This document shows, in pieces, positions 32,357-43,352 of a stretch of DNA of 64,000 nucleotides. Origin of the DNA: Saturnia japonica (Eukaryota > Arthropoda > Insecta > Lepidoptera > Saturniidae); contig CM065307.1 of NCBI GenBank assembly GCA_033032175.1, positions 2,542,001-2,606,000 on the forward strand. Reading direction: 5' to 3'. Made by a program: the position numbers and the translations under genes. Numbering within the stretch: position 1 is the stretch's first letter; each line of letters starts with the position of its first letter. The notes beneath the pieces were generated by a model, which worked only from the letters and a program-made list of their open reading frames with translations, searched no databases and was not told the origin of the DNA.

Positions 32357-33601
32357 AGTCTTTACATATGAAATTGCTGTTCTGCAGTACTGGCCATTTC
32401 AAATCAAAATAATTTTTGTTTGGCTAAGAATTCTAATTTCAAATTAATTTTATTTAAAAAACGCGGAATTCTTTTTCCAAAGTAGTCATTCGTTTATTGT
32501 TTAGTGTTACATTTTCATCGCATTTCAATCTTTTTTGTCATCATGGATACGTTAAAAATTCGAGTAATTATGGAATATGAGTACCGTCGTGGCAGCAACG
32601 CGGCACAAGCGGCACGCAACATCAACGACGTTTACGGAGCTAACACTACAAACCAACGCACTACCTGTTATTGGTTTGCTCGCTTCCGTTCTGGGAATTT
32701 AGACCTGAAAAATGAACCACGCGGTCGTCCGAAGACTTTGGTCGACAATGACGAATTAAAGGCGATTGTGGAAGCTGTTGATACACAATCTACGGCTGAA
32801 TTAGCAGCAGCTTTCGACGTTAGCGTCAAAACAATATTGGTCCATTTGCGTCAAATTGGCAAGGTAAAAAAGTTTAACAAATGGGTGCCCCACGAACTCA
32901 ATGATCGCCAGCGCGAAGTACGCGTCGAGACGTGCCTTGCACTGCTCAACAGACACACAAATGAAGGAATTTTGAACCGCATTGTTACCTGCGATGAAAA
33001 ATAGATTCTGTTTGATAACCGCAAGCGCTCAGCAAGTTGGTTGGATCCTGGTTCAGCACCTAAACAATGCCCTAAACGAAAACTTACCCCTATAAAAGTG
33101 ATGGTCACTGTTTGGTGGTCTAGCGCCGGTGTGATTCATCACAGCTTCTTATCAAACGGGGTGAACATTACTGCAGATGTGTACTGTGAAGAACTGAACA
33201 CAATGATGGAGAAGCTGGCACATCTCCAACCAGCATTGGTCAATCGCTCGTCTCCGCTGCTCCTGCACGACAACGCGCGACCTCATACTGCACAGCAGAC
33301 GGTCTCCAAGTTGCAAGAACTGGGGTTGGAAGTTCTCTGTCATCCACCCTACTCACCAGACCTTGCGCCTGCAGACTACTACTTTTTCCAGAATTTGGAT
33401 AACTCTTTGAATTGCCTTTGAAGAATTTGTTGCCTCCCGTCCAGCTGATTTCTGTAAGAAGGGCATCAATAAACTTCCACTGCGCTGGCAAAGATGCATT
33501 CATTGCATGGGTGATTACTTCGATTAATACAAATAAAAAATACATGAAAAAAATTCGTTTAAATTTTTTTATACAAAACGGCAATTTCATAGGTAAAGAC
33601 C
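32357..33601 (+). mobile_element. mariner element, copy 2 (1245 bp)
   Basis: TA at 32355-32356 and 33602-33603; terminal repeats AGTCTTTACATATGAAATTG (left, mutated) and the complement of CAATTTCATAGGTAAAGACC (right). Same family as 11698-12969. Confidence 0.93.
32543..33530 (+). pseudogene. mariner transposase with stop and deletion
   Basis: Starts MDTLKIRVIMEYEYRRG; the frame is open back to 32504 but family members begin at this Met. The N-terminal half is complete, including FDVSVKTI and WVPHEL. At 33002-33004 the Trp codon of CDEKW is TAG. The same frame then resumes and keeps LLHDNARPHTA and YSPDLAPADYYFF. After FQNLDNSL about 35 bp present in copy 1 are missing, shifting the frame so that it ends at 33421; the remaining C-terminal codons (FEEFVASRPADF-like) are readable in another frame. 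The transposase is therefore inactive twice over. Confidence 0.92.
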
Positions 33602-33603
33602 TA

Positions 33604-34383
33604 ATATTAAAAGGTGGATTAAAAATAGGTATATTCTGTGAGTACCGAGAACTTTTACCACATGGATAGTGGTGGCGACCCTGTCGGCCAAAACAAACCT
33701 ACCACCTCGTTGTCGTCTTACCTCGTTTCTTACTAAGCAGGGTGCACCATGCGCAGGTGGGGTTGGCTTGGGTGTCTCAGTTTTAAATATATAATGCGTA
33801 TTGCAATAACTTCTCAAATAACAAAAATGAATTGATAAAACCCGATCGCGAGTTTATTGCTCTTCCCTATTTACTGGAATGCTTTACGCACCGTATTTTT
33901 ATTTTTAATTACAAAAATAGCACGAGAATATTATTGTACTCCGCAATCGTTGACACGTACGCGAAAACTCAATATTAGTACGCAAACCAGAGACTTAGTG
34001 TCAATGGACACGGCACGTCCAAAAAGAATCTTGTATCCGTGTAAATATTTTTCGTAGTTTTATTTTATTTCGTTCAGTCCACTACACAGAAACGTTATCG
34101 AGACGATGCGACCGCTTCGGGCCCGCGAAAATATTTTTATTGACAGACACACACCGAGCGATTGGATTGACAAATACGTACCAATAAACAAGTTACTTCG
34201 CGGTGCCGTGTGACACACGGACTGTAAGTTCGGCATTCACTACTTTACACTTTACTCCGCGGTTAAATTTTGATTGTATATGCCTGTTTCACACGTATGC
34301 TACTTTGCTACAGATTGCCAGGTTGGTTAACGTTAATGGTAACTGCACGGCTCCTAAGGGTATTAGCTATTAGCTATTAGCTT
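33604..34383. other. No gene recognised
   Basis: Mixed-composition intergenic sequence. Ends with three copies of a 7-bp TATTAGC unit at about 34360-34381. Confidence 0.45.
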
Positions 34384-35034
34384 TACTAATATTATAAACC
34401 TGAAGAGTTTGTTTATTTGTTTGATTGAATGGACTAATCTCAGGAACTACTTGTTTGAATGCAAAAAATATTTCAGTGTTGGATAGCCCATTTATCGAGA
34501 AAGGCTATAGGCTATATAACATCACGCTACAACTAATAGGAGTGGAGAATCTATGAAAAATGTTGCAAAAACGGGGGAAATTTATTCTTTTTGAGAGCTT
34601 CCGCTGCGTGCGCTGCGTAAATGATTAAAGTTACGCAACAATCATTTATTACAAAATTATTTACAGTATATGGCTATCTTTTAAGGTTTACTCATTATAA
34701 CCTTTTTTATGGTAATAAAATTTGTTCTAAACTAATTAATTATTTGCGAAGGTTTTTTTATATACTTGGTAATAATCCTTATCGATATAAATACAATATT
34801 TATTATAAATACAGTTAAACCAAATTGCCATTTACAGTAATTTATTTAAATGAATATCTTAGGATATATCACATTTTTAAAATAACTCGGCAGCAAAAGT
34901 ATCACGAATGCATTTTTATTATGCAGAATGATATGAGAGGTGGACGGTATCTTTAATACAGTGCCTACGATCCACTCTCTCTCTCTCTTATATGATGCAG
35001 ACGAAGATTCACAGGACAGCTAGTAGTGTATAAA
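34384..35034 (+). mobile_element. Helitron-like family D, copy 1
   Basis: Starts near ACTAATATTATAAACCTGAA (first bases lost) and ends ACAGGACAGCTAGT after a CT-repeat and ATGCAGACGAAGATTC. Long match to 56043-56915 (GGATAGCCCATTTATCGAG, AAAAATGTTGCAAAAACGGG, AAAGTTACGCAACAAT). Confidence 0.8.
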
Positions 35035-35534
35035 ACTTGCTCTATAAAATGGCTATAAACATACAATTTTTTTTTTTTTTCTAATCTGTCTAGTAGTTTC
35101 TGAAGTTGACGCGTTCAAACGCACAAAAAAAAACAATCTTTTGAACCTTATTATTAATAATGGATTAGAATTTTTTTTTTTCTTTGTTCGTCCCTTATCC
35201 TATTATTTCAGGTCATGGTTACTCAAATTTCTTCGCCAAGTCAGTATATCTTGGATTGGGCTTTCTTAATTTCTAACTACAGGCATATAGAGATAATATT
35301 ATATTAGGTATGTTAGACCACTACGTCGAAGGCGTGCGACCTCTAACTTCTTTTGTACATGCCCATACATTTTATCTATAATTGATGCAACTTTAAAAAC
35401 ACCAAATAACTATATGAATCCCATAAATATTAAAAATATATAATCGACATAACCACGGCAACATTCGAGCGTAATAGAAGCTCATGGAAATCATCGGTTT
35501 ACAAGACAATTTTTACTAAAAAATATAACCTACT
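35035..35534. other. No gene recognised
   Basis: Intergenic with several T-runs; no supported frame. Confidence 0.45.
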
Positions 35535-35690
35535 TGAATTATTTTCGAGGAATTCCCTCGTTATCTTCGAAGTATAAATCTGCAATGCCAATGAAATTAA
35601 AATGGGACCACCCTTGAGGTAGCCCTATTCCAACAAAGATCTATAAAAAAACATTCGAATTGAGAACCTCCTCCTTTTTTTGAAATAGGT
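35535..35690 (-). repeat. Dispersed repeat G, copy 2
   Basis: Reverse complement of repeat G (CCACCCTTGAGGTAGCC, CAATGCCAATGAAATTAAAA). Confidence 0.7.
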
Positions 35691-36395
35691 TATGAAAATG
35701 TGCTATAAAAACATCAGTGCAAATAAGGCTTAACGTAAGTATCGGACTGGATCTTTTGCACACGTTTTAATATATATTGTATGTACGCTTTCATCGCGAA
35801 TTCATCTACCTGCCTTTTTTTGTGTAAAAATAATTAATTTCCTATGATTTAACGTTATTTTAATTTCTGACCTTCAAGTAATTTGCGAAGAGTAGAGGCA
35901 TGCATTGCCTACGGTCCTTTCAAATTAACTGTTAATTTACTGTCCGTTTGAAACGTATGTATGTAACGAACCACTTTCCGCTTGCCGTAGTCGCGTCGCC
36001 CTTGGCAAATTCAATTCCACGAGTTAATCATAAAAGTTTTTGAATAAACAATGTGCTTGGTCGAAAGTCGATTGTGTTACTTAGAGCACGAACAAACGGA
36101 ACAAACCGACTCCGTGACGATTTATTTCTATTATATTCACTTATCATGATTGTGACCTTTAATAAACTATTTAATTCATTGTGGAATCAGTCACGTACAT
36201 ATGTAGGTATTTGTTGAGCCATTCGTCATGTGACGGATTGTATTTATTAATTAAAAGTGTCTTACAAACGGCCAACTTCAATACCGCGCGCGCCCATTGG
36301 TCAAATCAAATAGCACGCGCTCATTGGTCAAATCAAAAAAATAGCGCGTGCTTCCCTAGCTTCCTGTGTTACACACTTCCGTTCGTAAAATTGTA
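35691..36395. other. No gene; tandem CCAAT-bearing duplication
   Basis: At 36285-36350 a unit of about 30 bp (GCGC..CATTGGTCAAATCAAA) is repeated in tandem, each copy containing ATTGG (CCAAT on the minus strand) next to CG-rich words. The short frame at 36181-36396 reads through it and looks like a by-product. Confidence 0.5.
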
Positions 36396-36824
36396 ATGTA
36401 AATCATCTAAATATAAAGTTTCATCAAATCGTTGAAGCATTTCTGTGATAAAAAAATTGTGTGAGTGTTTATTATTAATTGGCATTATTATTGTAATATT
36501 TTTGTTATGTGTGGAAACTTTATAATTTACTTTTAATGTATGCGTGTGTGCTATTTCTATGTACCTGTATTTAATTGTAAAATTTGTATGTTAGTGATAT
36601 ACGTGTTTACCGCCACAAAATTTGATTTCCATTTTTATTTATTTATTTTTAAGTAAAATAAGAAAAAAAAAAAAATCGCTCTAAACGATAAGGCCGTCTA
36701 ACTGTAAAAAAATCATTGAAATAATTATGTATTTATATGCTTTTTTGTTTCATGTGCAATAAAGTATATTGTATCGTATTGTATTGTGTTGTACATATAT
36801 ACAAGAATTTCTCACTTAATAGTG
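36396..36824 (-). mobile_element. Helitron-like family C split by a LINE-tail insertion
   Basis: 36396-36472 and 36791-36824 are the 3' and 5' parts of a minus-strand family-C copy (CTAAATATAAAGTTTCATC; ATATATACAAGAATTTCTCA). About 320 bp lie between them. That insert ends AAGGCCGTCT... and CATGTGCAATAAAGTATATT, which resembles the 3' tail of lepidopteran LINEs from memory, with AATAAA as polyadenylation signal. Confidence 0.55.
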
Positions 36825-37080
36825 TTATATAATAGGTTTATGTTTGACCACAATTTCACCTGGTGTTAAGTGACGTTGGGACCTAAGATGGGAAGCTAAA
36901 ATATGATTACTATAAGATATATAATTGAATTATTATCATTTCTGTCATCATCTGCATAGGGTCCAGGCTTCTCCTATCATACGCCTGAAGCGATTTATAT
37001 TATTTCGTAACCATCAGGTATTATAATATTCATTATAAAAGCTCTATTTAAACATCTTTGTTGGTTTTACGTATTTATTA

Positions 37081-38339
37081 GGTCCTTACATATAAAATTG
37101 GCATTATGTTGAACTGGCCACTTTGATCTCAAATATCTCTGGCGTTTGGTTAAGAATTCCAAATTTAAATTTACTTCAAATTTAGGCTTGTGCATTTGTG
37201 TTACGAATTTAGTAGTTCATTTTTTTTTCGCACCATTTGATTTTTCTTTGACATCGCTCTTTTCACAAAATGAAAATCTTTAAAATATCGCGTTATTTCC
37301 GAATATCTGTTCCATCGTGGCATCAGCGCTGCAGAAACAGTTCGAAGCATTAATGATGTGTATGGGGAACCTACTGTAAAAGAAAGCACGGTACGTTTTT
37401 GCTCCAACGTTTTCGTTTTGGAAATTTTGAAACAAACCCCGTGGACGGCCGGAGGCCCTAGTTGGTAATGAAGTATTAAGGTGATCGTGGAAACGGATCC
37501 ATCGCAAACCACGTCAGAGTTGGCGGCAGGCTTCGGTGTGAGTGATAAAACAATTTTAACTCACTTGATACAAATTGGAAAAGTGAAAAAGCTCGATAAA
37601 TGGGTAACACATGAATTGACTGAAGTACACCAACAAACATTCATTGAGTGCTGCGTTACATTACTCAGCCGTCACAATAATCATGGAATTTTATATAGTA
37701 TTGTTACTTGTGACGAAAAATAGATCCTTTACAACTATCGGAAATGCTCATCACAGTGGTTGAAGCCAGGAGTACTGGTCAAATTCTATATCAAGCGAAA
37801 GTTGACTGAGAAAAAGTTACTGGTGAGTGTTTGGTGGACCAGTGCTGGTGTCATAAACTACAGCTTCCTAAGATCTATCCAGACGATAACGGCAGATCTG
37901 TAGTGTCAACACCTGGAAATTATGGAGGAAAAACTAGCCGTTAAATAGCCGAGACTGGTCAATCTCTCTAACTCATTGTTGCTTCAGGACAACGTTAGTC
38001 CCCATATTTCACGATAGGCATTCGCTAAATTAGAGGAACTGCTGTGGGAATGTCTTTGACAGCCACCATACTCCACAGACCTTGCTACAACAGATTACGA
38101 CTTTCTTCAGAATTTAGATAATTTCTTGCAAGGAAAAAAAATCAATACTGATGAGGCTGCCCAAACCGCCTTCAAAGATTTTATTAATTCTCGCTCCTAC
38201 AATTTTTCCAGCAACAATATAAAATGGCGAAAGTGCATAGATAATAGTGGTACATACTTCGAATGATTAAATGTATAATTCCATAACATTTTTTCGTTTT
38301 ACTTTTTCTATATAAAACGCTAATTCCTTATGTAATGAC
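37081..38339 (+). mobile_element. mariner element, copy 3 (old, 1259 bp)
   Basis: TA at 37079-37080 and 38340-38341, with terminal repeats GGTCCTTACATATAAAATTG and the complement of GCTAATTCCTTATGTAATGAC. Clearly related to but well diverged from copies 1 and 2. Confidence 0.85.
37290..38265 (+). pseudogene. mariner transposase, heavily decayed
   Basis: The longest surviving frame is 37481-37723, reading SVSDKTILTH-like helix-turn-helix sequence, KWVTHEL (hinge) and IVTCDEK before a TAG in place of the Trp codon. Upstream (FRISVPSWHQ-like in another frame) and downstream (SVWWTSAGV, PYSTDLA, DYDFLQNLDNFL) pieces are recognisable in shifting frames with several further stops. The TAG stands at the same codon as in copy 2. 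Confidence 0.85.
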
Positions 38340-38341
38340 TA

Positions 38342-39390
38342 ATATTATTATCTTGTACTTTTTTGGTCAAGTTTTTTTAAATATTATTTTGGGCTTATCG
38401 GTATGGCCTCAGTTTCACCTGATCTTAATTGACGATGTGGCCCAAAATGGTAACAAGCTAAACCTAGTGGAAGACTGGCTCTCAAGTGCAGCTGCCGGAA
38501 CATACATACCTATTGATGCTAGAGATTTTTATCTTGAGGGTGGTAGCTATGCAGGTGGATTAAATGATTACATTTTTAATCTTTTTAAATCTCAAAAGAG
38601 GTTTTTATGGCAACGCCATACCTCCCTTAATTCTTTTTGAAAATTAATAATTAGATACGTCATTTTAAAGATGATTTTCCATAATATTGACGAAAAATAG
38701 TCAAATAGTTTTCCTTAAAAATGACTAATGAAAATATATTCAACAAACCTATAAGAGAATTTATAATTTTATAATTTTACATTTAAAAATTCGCACGGTC
38801 TTGTAGATTATTTTATAACCTCAGATTCCAAAAATTCGTCATAACAAACGACATAATAGGGAGTCGCCGTGGCAATTTGATAAAAGAGTCATAAAACGTA
38901 ACAAAAAATCTCGGTCCTGAAAAGTTCTCGAAACTCGGAGTTGTTGCGCTAAGTTCCTTTGTGTCTACTCTAGTAAAGTTCTTCATTACGTGAAATACTT
39001 TGTTATTTTCACTTCAACTATTAAATGTAGTTAAAGGCGAAATTTGCTTTAGAAGAAATTACTTGTCTTTTTTTAATTTCTAATAATGTTTTCTATTCTT
39101 TTTAGACAAGGTTAGGAGTCTAAAATATCGAGTAGAAAATAACAATATATTTTATATTTAGATACGGCATTGACGCTCTTAGACAAAAATTATAGATCTA
39201 TAAGTTTTCTCTCGTGTATGGGAAAATTATTTGAGTCTCTTTCTTATCTACTCACATATATATAATCACGTCAAAAGTCACATTTCTATAGTATAACATG
39301 GCTGCGTTGGTGGTCGTTCTACTATTAGCTATTTACTAATTAATATACAAAAGTTACATCTGCGATTCCTTTAATGTAATTTGTCAAGTC
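38342..39390. other. No gene recognised; repeat fragment
   Basis: At 38400-38480 TTTCACCTGATCTTAATTGA and GATGTGGCCCAAAATGG resemble a phrase near 36850-36890 and, more loosely, one near 58885, of a type seen in lepidopteran repeat tails from memory. The 101-codon frame at 38335-38640 covers it and is not a gene. Confidence 0.45.
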
Positions 39391-40245
39391 GATTCCATTT
39401 ATACAGAGTTTTCGAAGGCATATAATAAGGTAAATCATTCTCTTCTAGTTCGGAAGCTCTGTACTTACAGAATCCACGGTACCTTACTTCGATCGGTAGA
39501 ATATTACATCTCAAACCGTAGTCAAATGGTAGCTGTAAGGGGATATTTATTTTGCCCTATCTTTATCACATCGGGTGTACCTCAAGGTTCACAACTGGGA
39601 CCTCTGCTGTTCATATTACTCATAAATGATTTAGCTAACTATCTCCATAGTATCTGCTTGCTGTATGCTGACGATTTTAAAGTTTTTCGAACAATACATA
39701 GTATTAGTGACTGTCTTCAATTACAACACGATATTGACAATATTAACAAGTGGCGTAGCTTAAACTACATGTCTTTAAAAGTTAAGAAATGCTTTGCAAT
39801 ATCTTCTCAACTAAGTTCCCTAAATTTCAGTACGATTATAAAATCAATATTTATTATATTGAACGCAAAGAATTCATCAGAGATTTGGGTGTTTTGTTCG
39901 ATAGTAAATTGTCGTTTCGTCCACAATCAGTTACTTGGTTTTGTATTTCGTATAACTAAGAAATTTTATAGACTTACACTTACTTCATAGACTTATATAC
40001 TTTGCTTTATCTATATAAAACTTTAATTAGGCCCTTAACTCCATACTTAGTCTCCATACTATATAACTCGTATAAATAACATTGAAAGGATACAGACTCA
40101 CTTCTTGAAATCACTTTGCTCTGTCTCTAGTACAAGGCAAACAAGTGAATTAATTTACCATTATAAAATTATTAATTCTACTATAGACTGTCCACAACTT
40201 CTGAGCATGGTAAGCTTCAACATCAAAACCCTTAGTTTTTTTTGC
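39391..40245 (+). pseudogene. Non-LTR retrotransposon reverse transcriptase fragment
   Basis: From 39391 the frame reads DSIYTEFSKAYNKVNHSLL, the usual palm region with the catalytic Asp of TDFSKAFD replaced (D to E, D to N). It continues through SGVPQGSQLGPLLFILLIND and the intact LLYADD to 39990. Near 39850 a frameshift moves the match (RDLGVLFDSKLSF) to another frame. Around 40080-40240 IERIQTHFLKSL and INSTIDCPQLLSMVSF are typical C-terminal phrases. Jockey/I-like by flavour; clade not certain. Dead copy. Confidence 0.85.
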
Positions 40246-40545
40246 TTTGATGCGTTTATCCAGCTGTTTATTTGTTGTTCACGATGTTGTGTTTAGAATA
40301 ATACGGAGTAATGACAAGTAGTAAGCAAAGACAATTATCATCTGCGACTGTGGCCCGTGGAATGATTGTAGATATTGATGAATGATAATGAATAGGTAAC
40401 TGTTAATGGTAGATGATACCACCGAACCGGACATACATGTTACATTAAAATATAATAATAACCTTAAATCTATGGTAAATATATAAACATGGTAGAAAAG
40501 TATCCACAATGAGAAATAGATTAATACTAAGGGTAAATTAACGTT

Positions 40546-41190
40546 TTAAATTCTATTTAAGATTTTTAAGTTGTTCATGATTAAGTTTGTTAGTTTTATG
40601 TACGAATTTAAAGTAGATGCTTTACTCATAAGGCTCTTTAGGTTGTAGGGCGATACCCTCGGGTTTTCACAAATTATATCATGATCAAATCGAATTCTAT
40701 CAAAACGTGGGCAATCCATCAAAAATATGATTAATGGATTGAACAGTAGCATTATCACAGGGACATGTGTCGTTATCGATTATTTTGAACCCATGCACGT
40801 ATTGTTTGGTGTATGCGTGTCCTGTGAGTGCCTGTGTGAGTGTGAAAGTTATTGGTGTATGTTTGAATAATGTTTTGATATCAGAGGGAGTTGGTAAAAG
40901 TTGTTTTGTGTGCTGCCCTTGTGGCATTTGACTCTTTGGTATCTGAATTGCCAAATATTGTAGTTCTCTTCTCTTATAGTGCGCTTAATATAAGTAATGG
41001 GGAAATGGTTGCCAATGATTCCTACATGGCTCCTGACCCAAACAATCTGAACGCGGCCGGGATACGAATAAATGATGTGATGTATTTGTGCAACCAAAGG
41101 GTGTGTGTTACTGCAGTTCTGAATCGCTTGGATGGATGACATGGAATCAGTGTAAATGATGGTGTGTATATATTTATAATGATAAGCCAT
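40546..41190 (-). pseudogene. LINE ORF2 C-terminus with RNase H, I/R1-like
   Basis: On the minus strand: IIYTDSMSSIQAIQN and VQIVWVRSHVGIIGN (RNase H motifs with the Asp of TDS and the His of SHVGI), followed in other frames by FTQALTGH-like TLTQALTGHAYTKQYVHGF, DTCPCDNATVQSINH (the CCHC-like terminal motif) and DCPRFDRIR. Three overlapping frames are needed, so at least two frameshifts. The plus-strand frame 40891-41139 is a shadow. Confidence 0.82.
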
Positions 41191-41413
41191 GAAACTTCAA
41201 AATCCGTAGTAAAAGCATAACACTATATCATATCCCTTTTTATAAAAACAATATATCTTTCAACTGTCCAATAGCAAGTATGTGTCGCTCATAAAATAAT
41301 ATCGAACATTATAACGCTGTAAATATGGATCCTACTGATATATTTAACTTGAATCTAAGTCGATTTCGATATGTAATTCAAAGATACTTTATTTTAATAT
41401 ACTCTATATAATA

Positions 41414-42428
41414 CAAGGTGTCCAGAAAGGGTATCGGGTATTTGTAAGTTCAATGAAACAAAAATTATTTGTATGCAATAAAAAAGTTTATTGTTTATTA
41501 TTAGCATATGAATTGGAAAATTATTTGGAAAAGATGATGTTATCCAAATGATGACCGTTACGTTGCTGGCACTCTTCTAAACGGAAACGAAGATTGGCGA
41601 TAACACGTTGACACATAGCTATCGATATTGCTGCCATTTCTGACCTGATGTTTTGCTTTAACTGGGTTAGATTCGTCGGATTGTTTTGATAAACCTTACT
41701 TTTAAGGTATCCCCATGCAAAATAGTCAAGCGGGCTAAGGTCGGGGCTTCTGGGAGGCCAGTTGATGTTACCCCTTCGCGAAATGACTTTATTACGGAAT
41801 AATTCGTTAACAACTTCCATTGAGTCATTTGAGGTATGGCAAGTGGCCCCATCTTGCTGGAACCACGTTCTTGAGTTGAAACCTGCAAACTCCTCGTTCG
41901 CAAAATTCAGTCGGTTAGCATAGTCCGTATCCTTCAATTCTTGAACCAATTGAATTTTATAGGCTTTTAGATGTAAGTCTTTCTTTAAAATCGAATGTAA
42001 AGACGATTTTTTGATGTTCAACGCTTGGCTTCGCTTTCGGATGGATAAAGACGGATTTTGACGAACCGACGCTTTAACTTCTTCAATTGTTTCTTCATCG
42101 CGAACTGAACGAGGACGACCAGAGTTTTGAATTTTAACTGTCGCACCTGTATTCTCGAACATCCTGATCCATTTCCTAATGCTATCGTCACTTGGCGCGT
42201 GGCGTGTACGATATTCCGCACGATAGAGACGTTGAGCAGTCACTATTGAATCACCATTACGATAATACGCTCGTACGCAAAATGCGCGATGCGTCCCCAA
42301 GTACTGTTCCATCGTGACTAAAACTCCACAAAATGGCGGACGCCGCGAACCCCTCCCCGCACCCTTTAGACGCCCCGTTTCGAATATGGCGCGAAAACAA
42401 ATACCCGATACCCTTTCTGGACACCTTG
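41414..42428 (-). mobile_element. DD41D-type Tc1/mariner element, copy 2 (1015 bp)
   Basis: TA at 41412-41413 and 42429-42430; terminal repeats CAAGGTGTCCAGAAAGGGTA at both ends. Nearly the same sequence as copy 1 at 3043-4264 apart from a 207-bp deletion, which accounts exactly for the length difference. Confidence 0.92.
41521..42312 (-). pseudogene. DD41D-like transposase lacking part of the catalytic core
   Basis: 263 residues from MEQYLGTHRAFCVRAYY; the frame is open upstream to 42441 across the terminal repeat. Helix-turn-helix region and GRPRSVR linker are intact. After RLNFANE the sequence jumps straight to EFAGFNSRTWFQQDG: 69 codons of copy 1, including the first catalytic Asp (SDEANFHL), are gone in one in-frame step. 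The second and third Asp (QQDGATCH, SPDLSPLDYF) remain. It could still bind terminal repeats but cannot catalyse. Confidence 0.92.
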
Positions 42429-42429
42429 T

Positions 42430-42654
42430 ATAATTCTGCATACAAGTGGCAAATTTATTTCTTTCTTCTTTTTTCCGTTTTATTTGGGAAATAATTACAA
42501 CTGATGTGCACTAATAAACTGGATTATAAGCTAGTTAAAACATGTAAAATTTTGAGATTTATTCTTATTTTGTTTATAATCTGTAATGTATGCCTATTTA
42601 AATTAATAAGACGTGAATGTTGGACAACAACATTTAATTCACTTTCAAATTGAT
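42430..42654. other. Intergenic, no gene
   Basis: AT-rich, no supported frame. Confidence 0.45.
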
Positions 42655-42820
42655 ACCGACGTGAACGAGAAGAAACTTTTATCCTTTTTTGACAAAAGAG
42701 TTTCCGCCTTACGCTATGATTTCCTATCTCTTATATTTCAACATACTGATAACAAAGTTTGTGACTTTTTCAAATTGCTTTTAGTGAGAGTATAACGCGT
42801 TTGTTTATAAAACGTCATTG
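42655..42820 (+). repeat. Dispersed repeat J, copy 2
   Basis: Same order and orientation as 13185-13362. Confidence 0.75.
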
Positions 42821-42924
42821 GTAGTAACCATAATAATAATAGTACGATAGCCTTAGCAATAATCAAATGTGTTTTAAGTGACGGAAGTCAAAGAGCACTT
42901 CGTCGAATCTACAAGACAATTAAA

Positions 42925-43150
42925 AAAAAAAAAAAAATTTCAATGATTTTGATAATTTCCCTGGTGTATCTTCTAAGTTGAAGTTACAATGCCAATGAAA
43001 ATTTAAGGGGACCACCCTTGAGGTATCCTCTTTCCAACGATAAAGGAATCAACCAAATCGGTTCATAAACAAATAAGTTATGACTGAACATCCTTAAAAA
43101 ATATAAGTTCATTCAAATTGAGTAATCTCCCGTCTTTAGTTGAAGTCGGT
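42925..43150 (-). repeat. Dispersed repeat G, copy 3
   Basis: Reverse complement of repeat G, the longest copy, including GAGTAATCTCCCGTCTTTAG and AACCAAATCGGTTCATAAAC. Confidence 0.75.
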
Positions 43151-43247
43151 TAATAAACAAGAGACAGAGTGAACAATTTTTTTTCATTTATAACTTCTGT
43201 ATATATATTATTTGTACTATGTACATAAATAAATATATACCTATGTA

Positions 43248-43352
43248 CTCGCCCCCTATTACATGGGACCTCAAAATCATACTCGGCGAACTGTGGATGT
43301 ACATTATAGTACACTTCTGCTTAACCCTTCAGGGAATACAGGCGTGGTAGTG
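43248..43352 (+). repeat. SINE 3' fragment
   Basis: CGCCCCCTATTACATGGGAC and GGAATACAGGCG match the body of the SINEs at 1.4 and 31.2 kb; the tRNA-like head is missing. Confidence 0.75.

Noticed and set aside
38335..38640. 101-codon frame that starts like a hydrophobic signal sequence
   Set aside because: It begins inside the right terminal repeat of mariner copy 3 and covers a dispersed repeat phrase also seen elsewhere in the window.
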